DNA of 38,766 nt, taken from NCBI GenBank assembly GCA_017466375.1, contig JAFTUH010000005.1, forward strand, positions 1 through 38,766, given 5' to 3'. The notes beneath the pieces are model-generated. The model saw nothing but the letters and a program-made list of their open reading frames with translations, had not been told where the DNA came from and did no database searches. This stretch comes from Clostridia bacterium (GTDB taxonomy: Bacteria > Bacillota > Clostridia > Oscillospirales > CAG-272). The position numbers and the translations under genes were made by a program. Of the stretch, positions 6,422 to 15,302 are shown in pieces. Position 1 is the first letter of the stretch, and each line of letters opens with the position of its first letter.

Positions 6422-9400
6422 TTAGTGCAGCTGAATGCGCACAGGGGTGTACGAGCTCGATCCGGTATCCAGCATGAGCCATACGTACTTATAAGAGGCA
6501 CCTGCCGTTACGTCGATGAAGTTCGATGCACCCTTGGTAACCGGCTGGGCATCGCCAATACCGTTCTGCACCTGGTAGGGATACGTTCCCGTAAAGGTTG
6601 CGTTCGTATACGTTGTGTTGGAGTTCGTGTAGAAATACTTCAGCGTACCGGTAATATTCGGCGTGAAGAAAATGAGAACGCCCTCCAGATCAGGATCAGA
6701 TGCAAATCCGGTTGCAGAGGACGGCTGTGTGCCTGTATTCCCCGTACCGCCGGAGAGCGGAACGAAGATCGGCTCCGTCGTCGTGGTGCCGTTATCCATC
6801 CAGACAACGATATTCTTGAGGGTCTTAACGTGCTCGCCTGCCGCCGTTGCCGTGGGGATATACAGCTTCTGCGGGGTAAGGGAGGTAACCTGCAGCGTAC
6901 CCGAGGTGATCGCTATGTACTCCAGCTCCTCGAGAGACTGGCTGAAATCACCGATCGAATCCGTATTGGTGAAGTAGTAGCGGAGCTGACCTGTCATCTT
7001 CGGATAGAAGTTAAGGTAATCACCGCTGACGTACGGCGTGGTGTAGAAGCCTGTGCCGATCGTAGTCGTGCCGGACGTTGTTCCGCTTACGGGAATAACG
7101 ATCGGCTGGCAGAACGGCGTCTCATTCGTAGCGACGTTCGACTTCTGGAGCATCAGAACGAGGTAGGAGTAGCCGATCGGCGCCGTAATCGTCTTCGTTC
7201 CGCTGCCCGCGTTTACAGAGAACGTACCGAGCATGCTGCCGGAAAGACCGGAGTTATAATACGTATTGACGAAGGATGCAGAATCCACAGGAGCCACGGA
7301 AGACGTGGAGAAGTAGTACAGGAGCTGACCTGCGGAGGTCATGTTATAAGTAAGTGCCAGAGACGAGCCGGTCAGCTTCGAGGTCGGTCTGACAGAGAAG
7401 CCCGTGCCGGACATATTCTCCGTTACCGTGCCGCCGCTGGTACCGCCGCTGGTGGATACCACGATGGGCAGATACTCTGTACCGGAACCGTCAACCAGCA
7501 TAAGGACGACGTATTTCGGCAGAATCTCATTGACAATCGTAATCTGGATGTTGTACGTCTTCTTACCGTTGATATAGAAGATACCTGCGTAGGAGCCGGT
7601 ACCGGAGCCCGCACTCATCTCCGCCTCAACGATGCGCTTGACGTCATCCGTCAGCGGAACGGTATTGCTGTCGGTGTAGTAGTAGTAGATCTTACCGCTG
7701 CTGACGCTCGGCGTTACCGTCGTCTGATGTGCTCTCTTGTACGGCGTGGAGCAGTACGGCGTACCGGTGAAGCCGGTCGTCGTGGGCTGTGCCTGTACAG
7801 GATCGTTCGTGCCGCCAACCAGCGGAATGAGCACCGGCGTCATTTTGGTCTGACCGATGACAGCCATGAGTACGATATAACTGGAGTTGATACCAATCTC
7901 GTTCTTGATAGCGGTCTTGATGTTCTGGGAGCCGGAGCGAAGCGTGCATGCGCCGCCGGACGGATCCTCCAGATACATACCGGTCTTGTTTGCCCAGTTC
8001 GTTTCGAACTCGGAAACACTCGGCGCAGATGCATTATTCGTGATGTAGTAGAAGAGCTGACCTGCGCTTGTTGCCTGCACAGTGAGGTAGAAATATCCGC
8101 TCGTCATATAGCTCGTGGGCGTAGACGAGAAGCCCGTACCTGCAAGATTTGCCGTACCTGCAACGGGGAGCACAACAAGTACCGGCTGGTACGTTACGCC
8201 CGACGCCGTCAGACGAAGCACCATATACTTATACGCCTGCGCTACCAGCTGATTGGACAAAGCATTGTAATAGGAATCCGGAGATACGCTGATGGAGCCC
8301 TTGGCAGATGCCGCGACAGCTGCATACGAGGTCGTGAACTGTTCCGAAGTCGGAAGCGTAGAGGATGTCGTGTAGTAATACTCAACGGTACCGACCTTTG
8401 AAGCGGCGAATCCGAGGAAGAGATCCTCACCGTTCTTCTGGACGAACGGTGCGGTGACGAAGCCGTTATCCGTAGCACCGACGTTCGTGCCGCTCTTGGA
8501 GATCACGACGGGCTGGAAGCGGTTTCCGCTTGCATCCATCACGATTACGACGAGATACGGATATCCTGCGACGTTGCTGGTCAGCACGGTATTCTTAGAA
8601 GCCTGCTGATTTGCATTGACGGACAGCTCACCCTTATAGACAGCAGCGTTGTGCATCGTGGAGAACGTATCCACCGTAGGTGCGGTATTCGTCTTTGCGT
8701 AGTAGTAGTAGACGTAGCCCTTAACGGTAGGCTTCACAGTCAGCTTATCATACGTACCGCTGACGGTGAGCGTGGGCGTAGCCGTAAAGCCGGAGGATGC
8801 TCTGTTCGGAAGAACGACCGGCTGATATTTCGTCGTTCCGCTCGAATTCTGGAGCATTACAACAACGTAGGAATATGCGGAAATAACGGAGGCGGTACCG
8901 ACATCCTTATCAAACGGTACGTTTGCCGTTGCAAGGAAGCTATCCTTAACGGAAGCCGCATTGTACAGGCTCGTAAAGTTCGACGCGGTGGGAACGGATG
9001 CAGTATTCGTATAATAGTAGTAGACCTTACCGTCAACCGAAGGCTTACCGGTCAAATATCCGTTCGCAGTGGTGGTATACATCGTAGGAGCAACAGCAAA
9101 GCCGGAAGCACTTGCATCTGCCGAGCCGGTGTAGGAGGTGCCGGCAAACGATGCGCTCAGACCGGAGGCAACCGTGTACTTACCGGGCATCATCTCTGCC
9201 TTGAAGCCGGATGCATTGACAGTCACGCCCTTGAGCGTACCGGAACCGGTCAGCGTAGAGTTCTTCGCACCGCTTGCAACCGTCATCGCGGTTACCTCAG
9301 TACCCGAAGCCGCACTTGCCTTGACGGGCGTCTTCGCGTTCAGAGCAGCAACCTTCGTGCCCTCGTTCAGCGTTACGTTCACCGTATAGGCACTGTCCGT

Positions 9401-10243
9401 GCAGTCAACGATCAGCGTCTTGACGTCGCAGTCAGTGAAGGTCACGGACGAGCTGCCGCGGATGATTACCGTCTCCAGATCGCATCCGCTGAGCATGACA
9501 ACGCCGCCGGACGCACCCTCGGTGATATACAGCTCACCGGCGATCTCCGCGTTGTTGACGATCACGCCGGACTTGGCGATGACTGCATTGGCAGCCGCAG
9601 CGCCTGCATCGGTGCCCGTTGCGGACGCTTTATAGATCGTACCTGCGGCGCGATAAAGGATCGCTGCCGCCTCGCATCTTCTGAGGACACGGGTGGGACT
9701 GAAATTGCCCGTCTCGTCGCCGTTGAAGAGCCCTTCATATGTAGCCTGCAGAACGTAGTCCTGATACTTGATCTTGATAGTGCCGTAATCCTTGTACGTG
9801 GACGAGGGAGATTTCTTGCTCTCATCCAGCGCGAGATAGCGGACAAGCAGTGCCGCTGCCTCCTCACGCGTCAGCTGACCGTTCGGATCCAGCTCCGTGC
9901 CGTAATTCAAAAGGAATCCCTGCGCGGCAGCCTTCTGCACGTACGGATAGAACCAGTCCGTCGATTTGACGTCGGTATAGTTGACCGTCGCCGTCTTCGT
10001 AAGACCGAACGTCTCAACGATCATCTTAATAAACTGGACGCGGGTAACGGGATCCGCGGGACGGAACGTATTGTCCTCCGCATAGCCGTTCAGAACGCCT
10101 TTCTCCACCATGTAGTTGATCTGGCTCTTCGCCCACGAGACAGAGCTCGGCCACTTTGCCTCATCGGCAAACGCAGCGAACACTGCCGGCACAGACGAAA
10201 CCAGCATCCATACAGCAAGGAAGAGGGATAAAACCTTTTTCAT
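6422..10243 (-). CDS. SLH-domain surface protein with eight Tyr-rich repeats
   Basis: A 1273-residue secreted protein. Residues 1-26 are a signal peptide ending near VFAAFA. Three S-layer homology domains follow (about 28-80, 88-140, 150-202), which bind pyruvylated secondary wall polysaccharide. Residues about 225-380 are rich in short beta strands with regularly placed Val, Ile and Thr, resembling a parallel beta helix or beta roll. From 380 to the C-terminus there are eight repeats of about 95-125 residues, each opening with GF..xP, then an aromatic YYYxT strand, then Y.YVVLML and a closing xPVxIP. I do not recognise the repeat. No sortase motif, catalytic motif or transmembrane helix is visible after the signal, so a structural or adhesive role is likely. 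ATG 10243 was chosen from the signal peptide and an upstream GGAGAA; the frame is open above it to 10339. Confidence 0.88.
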   Translation of the reverse strand: MKKVLSLFLAVWMLVSSVPAVFAAFADEAKWPSSVSWAKSQINYMVEKGVLNGYAEDNTFRPADPVTRVQFIKMIVETFGLTKTATVNYTDVKSTDWFYPYVQKAAAQGFLLNYGTELDPNGQLTREEAAALLVRYLALDESKKSPSSTYKDYGTIKIKYQDYVLQATYEGLFNGDETGNFSPTRVLRRCEAAAILYRAAGTIYKASATGTDAGAAAANAVIAKSGVIVNNAEIAGELYITEGASGGVVMLSGCDLETVIIRGSSSVTFTDCDVKTLIVDCTDSAYTVNVTLNEGTKVAALNAKTPVKASAASGTEVTAMTVASGAKNSTLTGSGTLKGVTVNASGFKAEMMPGKYTVASGLSASFAGTSYTGSADASASGFAVAPTMYTTTANGYLTGKPSVDGKVYYYYTNTASVPTASNFTSLYNAASVKDSFLATANVPFDKDVGTASVISAYSYVVVMLQNSSGTTKYQPVVLPNRASSGFTATPTLTVSGTYDKLTVKPTVKGYVYYYYAKTNTAPTVDTFSTMHNAAVYKGELSVNANQQASKNTVLTSNVAGYPYLVVIVMDASGNRFQPVVISKSGTNVGATDNGFVTAPFVQKNGEDLFLGFAASKVGTVEYYYTTSSTLPTSEQFTTSYAAVAASAKGSISVSPDSYYNALSNQLVAQAYKYMVLRLTASGVTYQPVLVVLPVAGTANLAGTGFSSTPTSYMTSGYFYLTVQATSAGQLFYYITNNASAPSVSEFETNWANKTGMYLEDPSGGACTLRSGSQNIKTAIKNEIGINSSYIVLMAVIGQTKMTPVLIPLVGGTNDPVQAQPTTTGFTGTPYCSTPYKRAHQTTVTPSVSSGKIYYYYTDSNTVPLTDDVKRIVEAEMSAGSGTGSYAGIFYINGKKTYNIQITIVNEILPKYVVLMLVDGSGTEYLPIVVSTSGGTSGGTVTENMSGTGFSVRPTSKLTGSSLALTYNMTSAGQLLYYFSTSSVAPVDSASFVNTYYNSGLSGSMLGTFSVNAGSGTKTITAPIGYSYLVLMLQKSNVATNETPFCQPIVIPVSGTTSGTTTIGTGFYTTPYVSGDYLNFYPKMTGQLRYYFTNTDSIGDFSQSLEELEYIAITSGTLQVTSLTPQKLYIPTATAAGEHVKTLKNIVVWMDNGTTTTEPIFVPLSGGTGNTGTQPSSATGFASDPDLEGVLIFFTPNITGTLKYFYTNSNTTYTNATFTGTYPYQVQNGIGDAQPVTKGASNFIDVTAGASYKYVWLMLDTGSSSYTPVRIQLH
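6425..9106 (-). repeat. Array of eight Tyr-rich protein repeats in the SLH protein
   Basis: Protein-level repeats, by residue of the 1273-residue product: 380-483, 484-592, 593-702, 703-822, 823-946, 947-1063, 1064-1177 and 1178-1273. Shared landmarks are a GF(x)3P start, a Gly two or three residues before (Y/F)YYxT or YYF.T, a following Asn/Ser and often Pro, Phe around 12-15 residues later, a Y.Y(V/L)VLML strand and an ending of the form PV(V/I)(I/L). The units are diverged at DNA level, so this is an old array rather than a recent tandem duplication. Confidence 0.8.
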
Positions 10244-10348
10244 GTGTGTATTCTCCGTTTCTTTATAATCCTTGTTATTGCCATCACGCATTTTCGGCGT
10301 CCGCCAAATTAGACAGATGCAGATTGTGCGCAAAAACACCTACTCTAT

Positions 10349-10376
10349 AGTATACATCATCTTTGAAATATGTCAA
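10349..10376 (-). promoter_or_regulatory. Sigma-A promoter of the SLH protein gene
   Basis: On the minus strand, a perfect TTGACA (10376-10371), a 16-base spacer and TATACT (10354-10349) give a strong promoter with an untranslated leader of about 100 nt before the ATG at 10243. The surrounding region is AT-rich, as is common for highly expressed surface-protein genes. Confidence 0.75.
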
Positions 10377-10450
10377 CGGAATTTCATAAGATTTTTGTTA
10401 CTTTTTTGTCAATTTCGGCAAATTCGTCGTTTTGACAACAGATTTTCCTC

Positions 10451-11011
10451 TTATTCAGGCGAATCCTCCCGCAGAAACGCGGCAATTGCCTTCATATCGG
10501 TATACATGGCCTCTTTCTTTCCGGGATCGCGCAGAAGCGCCGCCGGATGGAAAACTGCGGTCATGGTAAATCCGTTTTTCGTAACGAACACACCGTGCTC
10601 CTTCGTGATTTTGTAGTCCGGCTTAATGAGCCGCATGGCAGAAATCCGTCCGAGGCAGACGATGATCTTCGGCGAGATCAGCCGCACCTGCCGGCGCAGA
10701 TAATCAATGCACGCGTCCTGCTCTTCAGGCAGCGGATCGCGGTTTTCGGGCGGACGGCATTTGAGAATGTTCGCGATATAGACTTCCTCGCGCGCAATCC
10801 CGACCGCTTCCAAATATTTGTCGAGCAGTTTTCCCGCCGCACCGACGAAGGGGATTCCCTGCTCATCCTCTTTTTGACCGGGCGCCTCCCCGACAAACAT
10901 GAGCTTCGCCGTTTTCGATCCTGTTCCGAACACGCAGTTCGTCCTGGATTGAGACAGCGAACACTTCGTACAAGCACGGCATTGTTCCTCAAGCGATTCC
11001 CACGTTTCCAT
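10451..11011 (-). CDS. Uracil-DNA glycosylase, family 4 (iron-sulfur type)
   Basis: This 186-residue enzyme removes uracil from DNA to start base excision repair. It carries the family 4 motif GEAPGQKEDEQGIPFVG (residues 41-57) with G-E-A-P-G in the first loop, and the HPAALLR motif at 155-161. Four cysteines with the spacing of the family's 4Fe-4S cluster are present: C14, C17, C85 and C101. Length is normal. The ATG at 11011 is preceded by GAGGTGA, and a TATAAT lies 27 bases further upstream (11043-11038) with a poor -35. The gene stands alone between the SLH protein gene and the gatB terminator. Family 4 enzymes are best known in thermophiles but are widespread in Clostridia. Confidence 0.92.
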   Translation of the reverse strand: METWESLEEQCRACTKCSLSQSRTNCVFGTGSKTAKLMFVGEAPGQKEDEQGIPFVGAAGKLLDKYLEAVGIAREEVYIANILKCRPPENRDPLPEEQDACIDYLRRQVRLISPKIIVCLGRISAMRLIKPDYKITKEHGVFVTKNGFTMTAVFHPAALLRDPGKKEAMYTDMKAIAAFLREDSPE

Positions 11012-11037
11012 ACCGTCACCTCACTTTTGTTTTCTAT

Positions 11038-11043
11038 ATTATA
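11038..11043 (-). promoter_or_regulatory. Probable -10 element of the uracil-DNA glycosylase promoter
   Basis: A perfect TATAAT on the minus strand, 27 bases upstream of the ATG. No good -35 hexamer is seen 16-18 bases further upstream, so the call rests on the -10 and the AT-rich setting. Confidence 0.45.
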
Positions 11044-11057
11044 CTATAATTCGACGA

Positions 11058-11089
11058 AAAAGGAAAGAGATTGTTCCGATTTTCCTTTT
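11058..11089 (-). terminator. Probable terminator of the nfo-gatCAB operon
   Basis: AAAAGGAAA (11058-11066) pairs with TTTCCTTTT (11081-11089) across a 14-base loop, 16 bases beyond the gatB stop. The stem is AT-rich and therefore weaker than the others in the window, but the minus-strand copy ends in TTTT. Confidence 0.5.
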
Positions 11090-11105
11090 AGTAAATTGTT
11101 CCTGT

Positions 11106-12524
11106 TCAGCGGCACAGCGCATCGATCAAGCGGCGCGTGATCTGCGCGTCTGCCCGTCCGGCGCTTTTCTTCATGACGGCACCGACGAGCACCTGCTTGG
11201 CTTTCTCTTTTCCCTCACGGATCTGTCGGACAACATCGGGATTCTCCTGCATTGCCGCACGGACAAGCGCTTCGATTTCGCCCTCGTCCGAAAGGACAAA
11301 CATCCGCTCCCGCTTGGCGATCGCTTCGGGATCCCCGCCGCCGCAGCAGAGGGAGACGAGCTTACGGGCAGATGCGGCGGTGATTTCACGTCCGTGCATC
11401 TTCTCCGCAATCCATGAAAGCGCGTCAGGTGCGATTTCGGGTGCGCTCTCCCCCTCGGGAAACGCCTCCCCGATCAAGAGATTCGCCGCTGTCTCCGCGG
11501 CATCGGTGCGCCCGATCACGGCATCAAAATACGCGGCGACCGCAGGCGTTTCCGTCAGCCGCTCCGTATTTGCAGCAGAGATGCCCGCTTCCGAAAACCG
11601 ACGGCGGTACGTCTCCGGCATCGGCGGGAGCGACGCGCGGATCTCCTCCACCTCAGCAGGGGAGATCATAAGCGCCGGCAGATCCGGCTCGCGCATATAG
11701 CGGTAGTCGGCGGCGCTCTCTTTTTTCCGCATGAGCACCGTCGTGCCCGTCGCCTCATCGTACCGTCTCGTCTCGGGCGTAATTTCACCGCCCGCCTCTA
11801 AAATCTCCGCCTGCCGCAGAAATTCGTACGCGATCGCCTTGCCGGCAAACGCGATGGAGTTGATGTTCTTGATCTCTGTGCGCACACCGAATGTGCTTTC
11901 TCCGCGCAGACGCACGGACAGATTCACATCGCACCGCATGGAGCCCTCGTTCATGCGGCAGTCAGAGATCCCCGCGAACACGAGCCGTTCTCTGAGCGCA
12001 CGCAGATACGCACGTGCCTCCTCTGCCGATCGGATATCCGGCTCGGACACGATCTCGATCAGCGGCACGCCGCATCGGTTGTAGTCGATCTTTGTAAGAG
12101 CACCGTCATGCATCAGCTTCCCCGCATCCTCCTCGAGATGGATGCGCGTGATCCCGATCTTTCGCGCGCCCCCCTCCGTCTCCACGGTGATAGCGCCGCC
12201 TTGGCAGATCGGCTCATCATACTGCGTAATCTGGTACCCCTTCGGCAGATCGGGGTAAAAATAATGCTTCCGATCAAAATGGGTATGCAAGGCGATTTCG
12301 CAGTCCGTGACCAGTCCCGCCGCGATCGCAAAACGTACCGCGCGTCGGTTGAGCACAGGCATCGTCCCGGGGATGCCGAGACAAATCGGGCAAACATGCG
12401 TGTTCGGCGCACCGCCGTACGCCGCAGAGCATGCGCAGAAGATCTTGCTCTCCGTCCGCAGTTCCGCGTGGACCTCGAGCCCCACGATCATTTCATATTT
12501 ATCAAACAGATAGGATTTATTCAT
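11106..12524 (-). CDS. gatB: Aspartyl/glutamyl-tRNA amidotransferase subunit B
   Basis: This 472-residue subunit binds misacylated Glu-tRNA(Gln) or Asp-tRNA(Asn), activates the side chain with ATP and transfers ammonia delivered from GatA. Evidence includes the EMIVGLEVHAEL start, the zinc-type cysteines C30, C32, C45 and C48, the conserved HFDRKHYFYPDLPKGYQITQ segment and a C-terminal tRNA-binding YqeY-like tail ending RLIDALCR. The ATG at 12524 has a GGAGG site and overlaps the gatA stop by 8 bases, so translation is coupled. It is the last gene of the nfo-gatC-gatA-gatB unit. Length is normal for the family. Confidence 0.97.
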   Translation of the reverse strand: MNKSYLFDKYEMIVGLEVHAELRTESKIFCACSAAYGGAPNTHVCPICLGIPGTMPVLNRRAVRFAIAAGLVTDCEIALHTHFDRKHYFYPDLPKGYQITQYDEPICQGGAITVETEGGARKIGITRIHLEEDAGKLMHDGALTKIDYNRCGVPLIEIVSEPDIRSAEEARAYLRALRERLVFAGISDCRMNEGSMRCDVNLSVRLRGESTFGVRTEIKNINSIAFAGKAIAYEFLRQAEILEAGGEITPETRRYDEATGTTVLMRKKESAADYRYMREPDLPALMISPAEVEEIRASLPPMPETYRRRFSEAGISAANTERLTETPAVAAYFDAVIGRTDAAETAANLLIGEAFPEGESAPEIAPDALSWIAEKMHGREITAASARKLVSLCCGGGDPEAIAKRERMFVLSDEGEIEALVRAAMQENPDVVRQIREGKEKAKQVLVGAVMKKSAGRADAQITRRLIDALCR

Positions 12525-13917
12525 TTTCCGCCTCCAGTGCCGACGCCGCGGCAAACAGGATCGCCTCCCCCATGCGCGGCGCGATCAGCTGCATCCCGAT
12601 CGGCAAACCGTCCGTGGGGACAGGAACGCTGATCGCGGGCATTCCCGACAGAGATGCCGCCGTGCAAAGCGAATCGATCGCGCGGTACGGCACAGCATCC
12701 GCCGCGATCTCGTCGGTGCGGCATGCCGTATCCGACACGGTGGGGATGAGAATCACGTCGCAAAGCGCAAACTGCGCCGCCATCTGCTCCGTGATCTCGG
12801 CGCGCAGGGTGCAGGCGCGTTCGTAATACTCCGCCCGTCCGTCCACGGACAGCGCGTATGCGCCCGCCAAAAGCCGCCGTTTCACCTCATGCCCGAACGC
12901 AGAGCGTGCGCGGCTCATCTCCTCAGCGAAGCTGGCACCATCTGCGGCATACCCGTATCGGATACCGTCATAGCGCGCGAGATTGGACGACGCCTCCGAC
13001 GCGGCGATCAGATAGTACGCCGTGTAGCAGTCGTCCGCGGACGGAATCGTAATATCGATAAGGTGGGCGCCCTTCTCCGCAAGAGAATCGGCACTCCGCC
13101 TATACGCCGCACGGACATCAGGCGACAGGTTTGGCGGATTGTTGACCACACCAACACGCATCCCGCGCACGCCGCCATCGATGGCGCGCAGAAAATCCTC
13201 AAGCGAATCTGTACGGGCAAGGCTCGTCATATCGCCGGAATCGGGTGCGGCACAAGCATCAAGCACGATCGCGGCGTCGCGCACCGTTTTCGTGACGATC
13301 CCGACCGTATCGAGCGAGGAGGCAAACGCGATCAGCCCGCGGCGGGAAATTCTGCCGAACGTCGGCTTCAGTCCCACCACGCCGCAAAAAGAGGCGGGCA
13401 CGCGCACGCTTCCGCCCGTGTCCGATCCAATGGCAAAGACCGCCTGCCCGTCAGCAACGGCGGCGGCACTGCCCGACGAGCTTCCGCCGACGATCCGATC
13501 GGGATACAGCGGGTGCCTGACCGCGCCGAACGCGCTGTCCACACCGGCGGCGCCCATGGCAAATTCGTCCATATTCGTTTTTCCGAGAAGCACCGTCCCC
13601 GCCCCGGCAAGATTCTCCCAAACGGCGGCGGAGTACGGCGGCACAAAATCAGAAAGCATGCGGGAAGCGGCCGTCGTACGCACACCCCGGATGACAAAGC
13701 TATCCTTGATGGCGGCAGGAATGCCGCAAAGAAGGCTTCCCTCCCCGGCGGCAAGACGGCGATCCGCCTCCTCCGCCGCGGCGAGAGCGAGATCAGCTGT
13801 GACGGTGAGAAACGCGTTCGTCTCTGCCCTCTCCGCGATCCGGGCAAGCGACTGCTCCGCAAGATCCCGTGCGCGAATCTCCCCGGCGCGCAGACGCGCG
13901 GCAAGTGATTCGATCAT
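12517..13917 (-). CDS. gatA: Aspartyl/glutamyl-tRNA amidotransferase subunit A
   Basis: This 466-residue amidase-signature enzyme hydrolyses glutamine and channels ammonia to GatB. The Ser-cisSer-Lys triad is present with exact family spacing: K71 in AAIKDSF, S146 in GGSSSGSAAA and S170 in GSDTGGSVR. The ATG overlaps the gatC stop as ATGA (13914-13917) and the 3' end overlaps the gatB start, so the three subunits are translationally coupled. Presence of GatCAB means the organism makes Gln-tRNA and perhaps Asn-tRNA indirectly. Confidence 0.97.
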   Translation of the reverse strand: MIESLAARLRAGEIRARDLAEQSLARIAERAETNAFLTVTADLALAAAEEADRRLAAGEGSLLCGIPAAIKDSFVIRGVRTTAASRMLSDFVPPYSAAVWENLAGAGTVLLGKTNMDEFAMGAAGVDSAFGAVRHPLYPDRIVGGSSSGSAAAVADGQAVFAIGSDTGGSVRVPASFCGVVGLKPTFGRISRRGLIAFASSLDTVGIVTKTVRDAAIVLDACAAPDSGDMTSLARTDSLEDFLRAIDGGVRGMRVGVVNNPPNLSPDVRAAYRRSADSLAEKGAHLIDITIPSADDCYTAYYLIAASEASSNLARYDGIRYGYAADGASFAEEMSRARSAFGHEVKRRLLAGAYALSVDGRAEYYERACTLRAEITEQMAAQFALCDVILIPTVSDTACRTDEIAADAVPYRAIDSLCTAASLSGMPAISVPVPTDGLPIGMQLIAPRMGEAILFAAASALEAENE

Positions 13918-14189
13918 GATTCCCCTCCGACCGTACGGGATACGGCAATACAGCCGTCCCGTTCCTTTTTTGACAGCGCGGTCAGCGCCGCGGAATCTTC
14001 ATACGGGCGTGCCGTATCCTCGCGAAGTGCATCTGCCGTCACGGCATGAGATACACTATTCGCCCCCGTCGGAGCCGGCATCGTTTTCCCCATCGCGAGA
14101 ATGTTCTCCATATCCGCCTGCAGACGCTCAGCCTCCTTCGCATCGGGTGTGAGCATCGCAAGCGCGGCGATGTTTCGGATATCGGACAT
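13914..14189 (-). CDS. gatC: Aspartyl/glutamyl-tRNA amidotransferase subunit C
   Basis: This 91-residue protein is the small structural subunit that holds GatA and GatB together. It shows the usual helical start (IRNIAALAMLTPDAKEAERLQADMENILAM) and a Pro/Asp/Glu-rich C-terminal tail with LREDTARPYEDS. The start ATG at 14189 has a GGGAGG site and overlaps the last base of the nfo stop. The sequence is less conserved than GatA or GatB, but the position immediately before gatA and the length leave little doubt. Confidence 0.92.
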   Translation of the reverse strand: MSDIRNIAALAMLTPDAKEAERLQADMENILAMGKTMPAPTGANSVSHAVTADALREDTARPYEDSAALTALSKKERDGCIAVSRTVGGES

Positions 14190-15031
14190 CACACGTCCTC
14201 CCGCCACGATTTGAGCAGAGCGATCTCCGCCGCGTATCCGTCAAGATCGCACGGCGTCTCAAGATAAAACGGCTTCTCCTTGAGGAGCGGATGGTTGATG
14301 ATCCGCTTAATTCCGTCGGCGGTGAGATTGCCATCCCCGATTTTCTCGTGGCGGTCCTTGTGTGCGCCGAGCGGATTTTTACTGTCGTTCAAATGAATCG
14401 CGTGCAGGCGTGAAAGCCCGATCACACGGTCGAATTCGGCAACAACCGCATCCGTATCGCCGGCGATATCGTAACCGCCGTCGTGGATATGGCACGTATC
14501 GAGGCACACACCGACCTTGTCCGCAATCTCGGGGCGAAGCAGATCAAGAATCGCGCGGAGCTCCTCAAATTTGCCGCCGATCTCCGTACCCTTGCCCGCC
14601 ATCGTTTCGAGCAGCACCGTGGTGGACTGCGCGGGTGTGACGATCGCGTTGAGCATATCGGCGATCATGACGATGCCTGCCTCCGTGCCCTGCCCAACGT
14701 GGCATCCGGGATGAAAATTGTACAGCGATCCGGGCAGATTCTCGAGGAAGCGAAGCTCCTCTGCCATCGTATCGGCAGTATACTTGCGGATATGCTCGTC
14801 CTTCGCGCACGGATTGTACGTATACGGCGCATGCGCCAGAGGTGCGGAAAAGCCGTGCTCCTCCATAAGGCGGCGAAGCGCCGCTACATCCTCCGGCGAG
14901 GGCGTTTTCGATTTGCTCCCGCGCGGATTGCGTGTGAAATACTGAAAGGTGTTGCCGCCTGCATAAAGGGCATCCTTGCCCATGGCTTCGTATCCGCCGG
15001 CAACGGACACGTGACATCCGATTTTGAACAT
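14189..15031 (-). CDS. nfo: Endonuclease IV (AP endonuclease)
   Basis: This 280-residue TIM-barrel enzyme with three zinc ions cuts DNA 5' to abasic sites. Family motifs are clear: GCHVSVAGGYE at the start, LAHAPYTYN, FHPGCHVG, VCLDTCHIHDGGYD, HLNDSKNPLGAHKDRHE and a final YLETPCD, which supply the zinc-binding His, Asp and Glu residues. ATG 15031 follows an AGGAG site; an upstream extension of 28 codons would run through a hairpin cluster and is rejected. It is the first gene of a unit with gatCAB, a joint with no functional link I know of. Confidence 0.96.
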   Translation of the reverse strand: MFKIGCHVSVAGGYEAMGKDALYAGGNTFQYFTRNPRGSKSKTPSPEDVAALRRLMEEHGFSAPLAHAPYTYNPCAKDEHIRKYTADTMAEELRFLENLPGSLYNFHPGCHVGQGTEAGIVMIADMLNAIVTPAQSTTVLLETMAGKGTEIGGKFEELRAILDLLRPEIADKVGVCLDTCHIHDGGYDIAGDTDAVVAEFDRVIGLSRLHAIHLNDSKNPLGAHKDRHEKIGDGNLTADGIKRIINHPLLKEKPFYLETPCDLDGYAAEIALLKSWREDV

Positions 15032-15048
15032 AGTAAATCTCCTTTGAT

Positions 15049-15259
15049 GGGGAGGGACTTTTTGCAAAAAAGTCCCTCCCCGCGCGAGATTGCCGTAGGC
15101 AAGCTCGACGCACATGATGCCCGCCTTTTGGCATCATGTGCACCCCTCCGCAAAAACCTTTATGGCAATTGACAAGGAAGCAGAAACCAGACGTCAGCTT
15201 CCTATTTATAAAAGTTTTTGAAAGAGGTTCGGGGAAAACTTTTCTCAAAAAGTTTTCCC
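15049..15259. repeat. Cluster of near-perfect hairpins between nfo and pnuC
   Basis: Within 211 bases there are four strong inverted repeats: 15049-15063 with 15067-15081 (15 pairs, 3-base loop), 15085-15094 with 15098-15107 (10 positions, one mismatch), 15110-15121 with 15130-15141 (12 pairs) and 15232-15243 with 15248-15259 (12 pairs, 4-base loop). Between the last two, GGAAGC/GCTTCC (15176-15202) forms a weaker stem. The last hairpin could end pnuC transcripts and the first three lie in the nfo leader. The density suggests a REP-like or small mobile palindromic element. Confidence 0.75.
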
Positions 15260-15302
15260 TGATTATTTCTATCTATTATTTTACCAATTCCCGCGGATTC
15301 TG

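Noticed and set aside
6302-10231. Two long plus-strand open frames (about 700 and 526 codons) opposite the SLH protein gene
   Set aside because: They are antisense to a gene with signal peptide, SLH domains and repeats. The translations are rich in Arg, Cys and His without any domain pattern, as expected from a shadow frame of a GC-rich gene.
15032-15115. Longer N-terminus for endonuclease IV
   Set aside because: It would translate through strong hairpins and lacks a ribosome binding site, while ATG 15031 has AGGAG and starts exactly at the family's conserved N-terminus.
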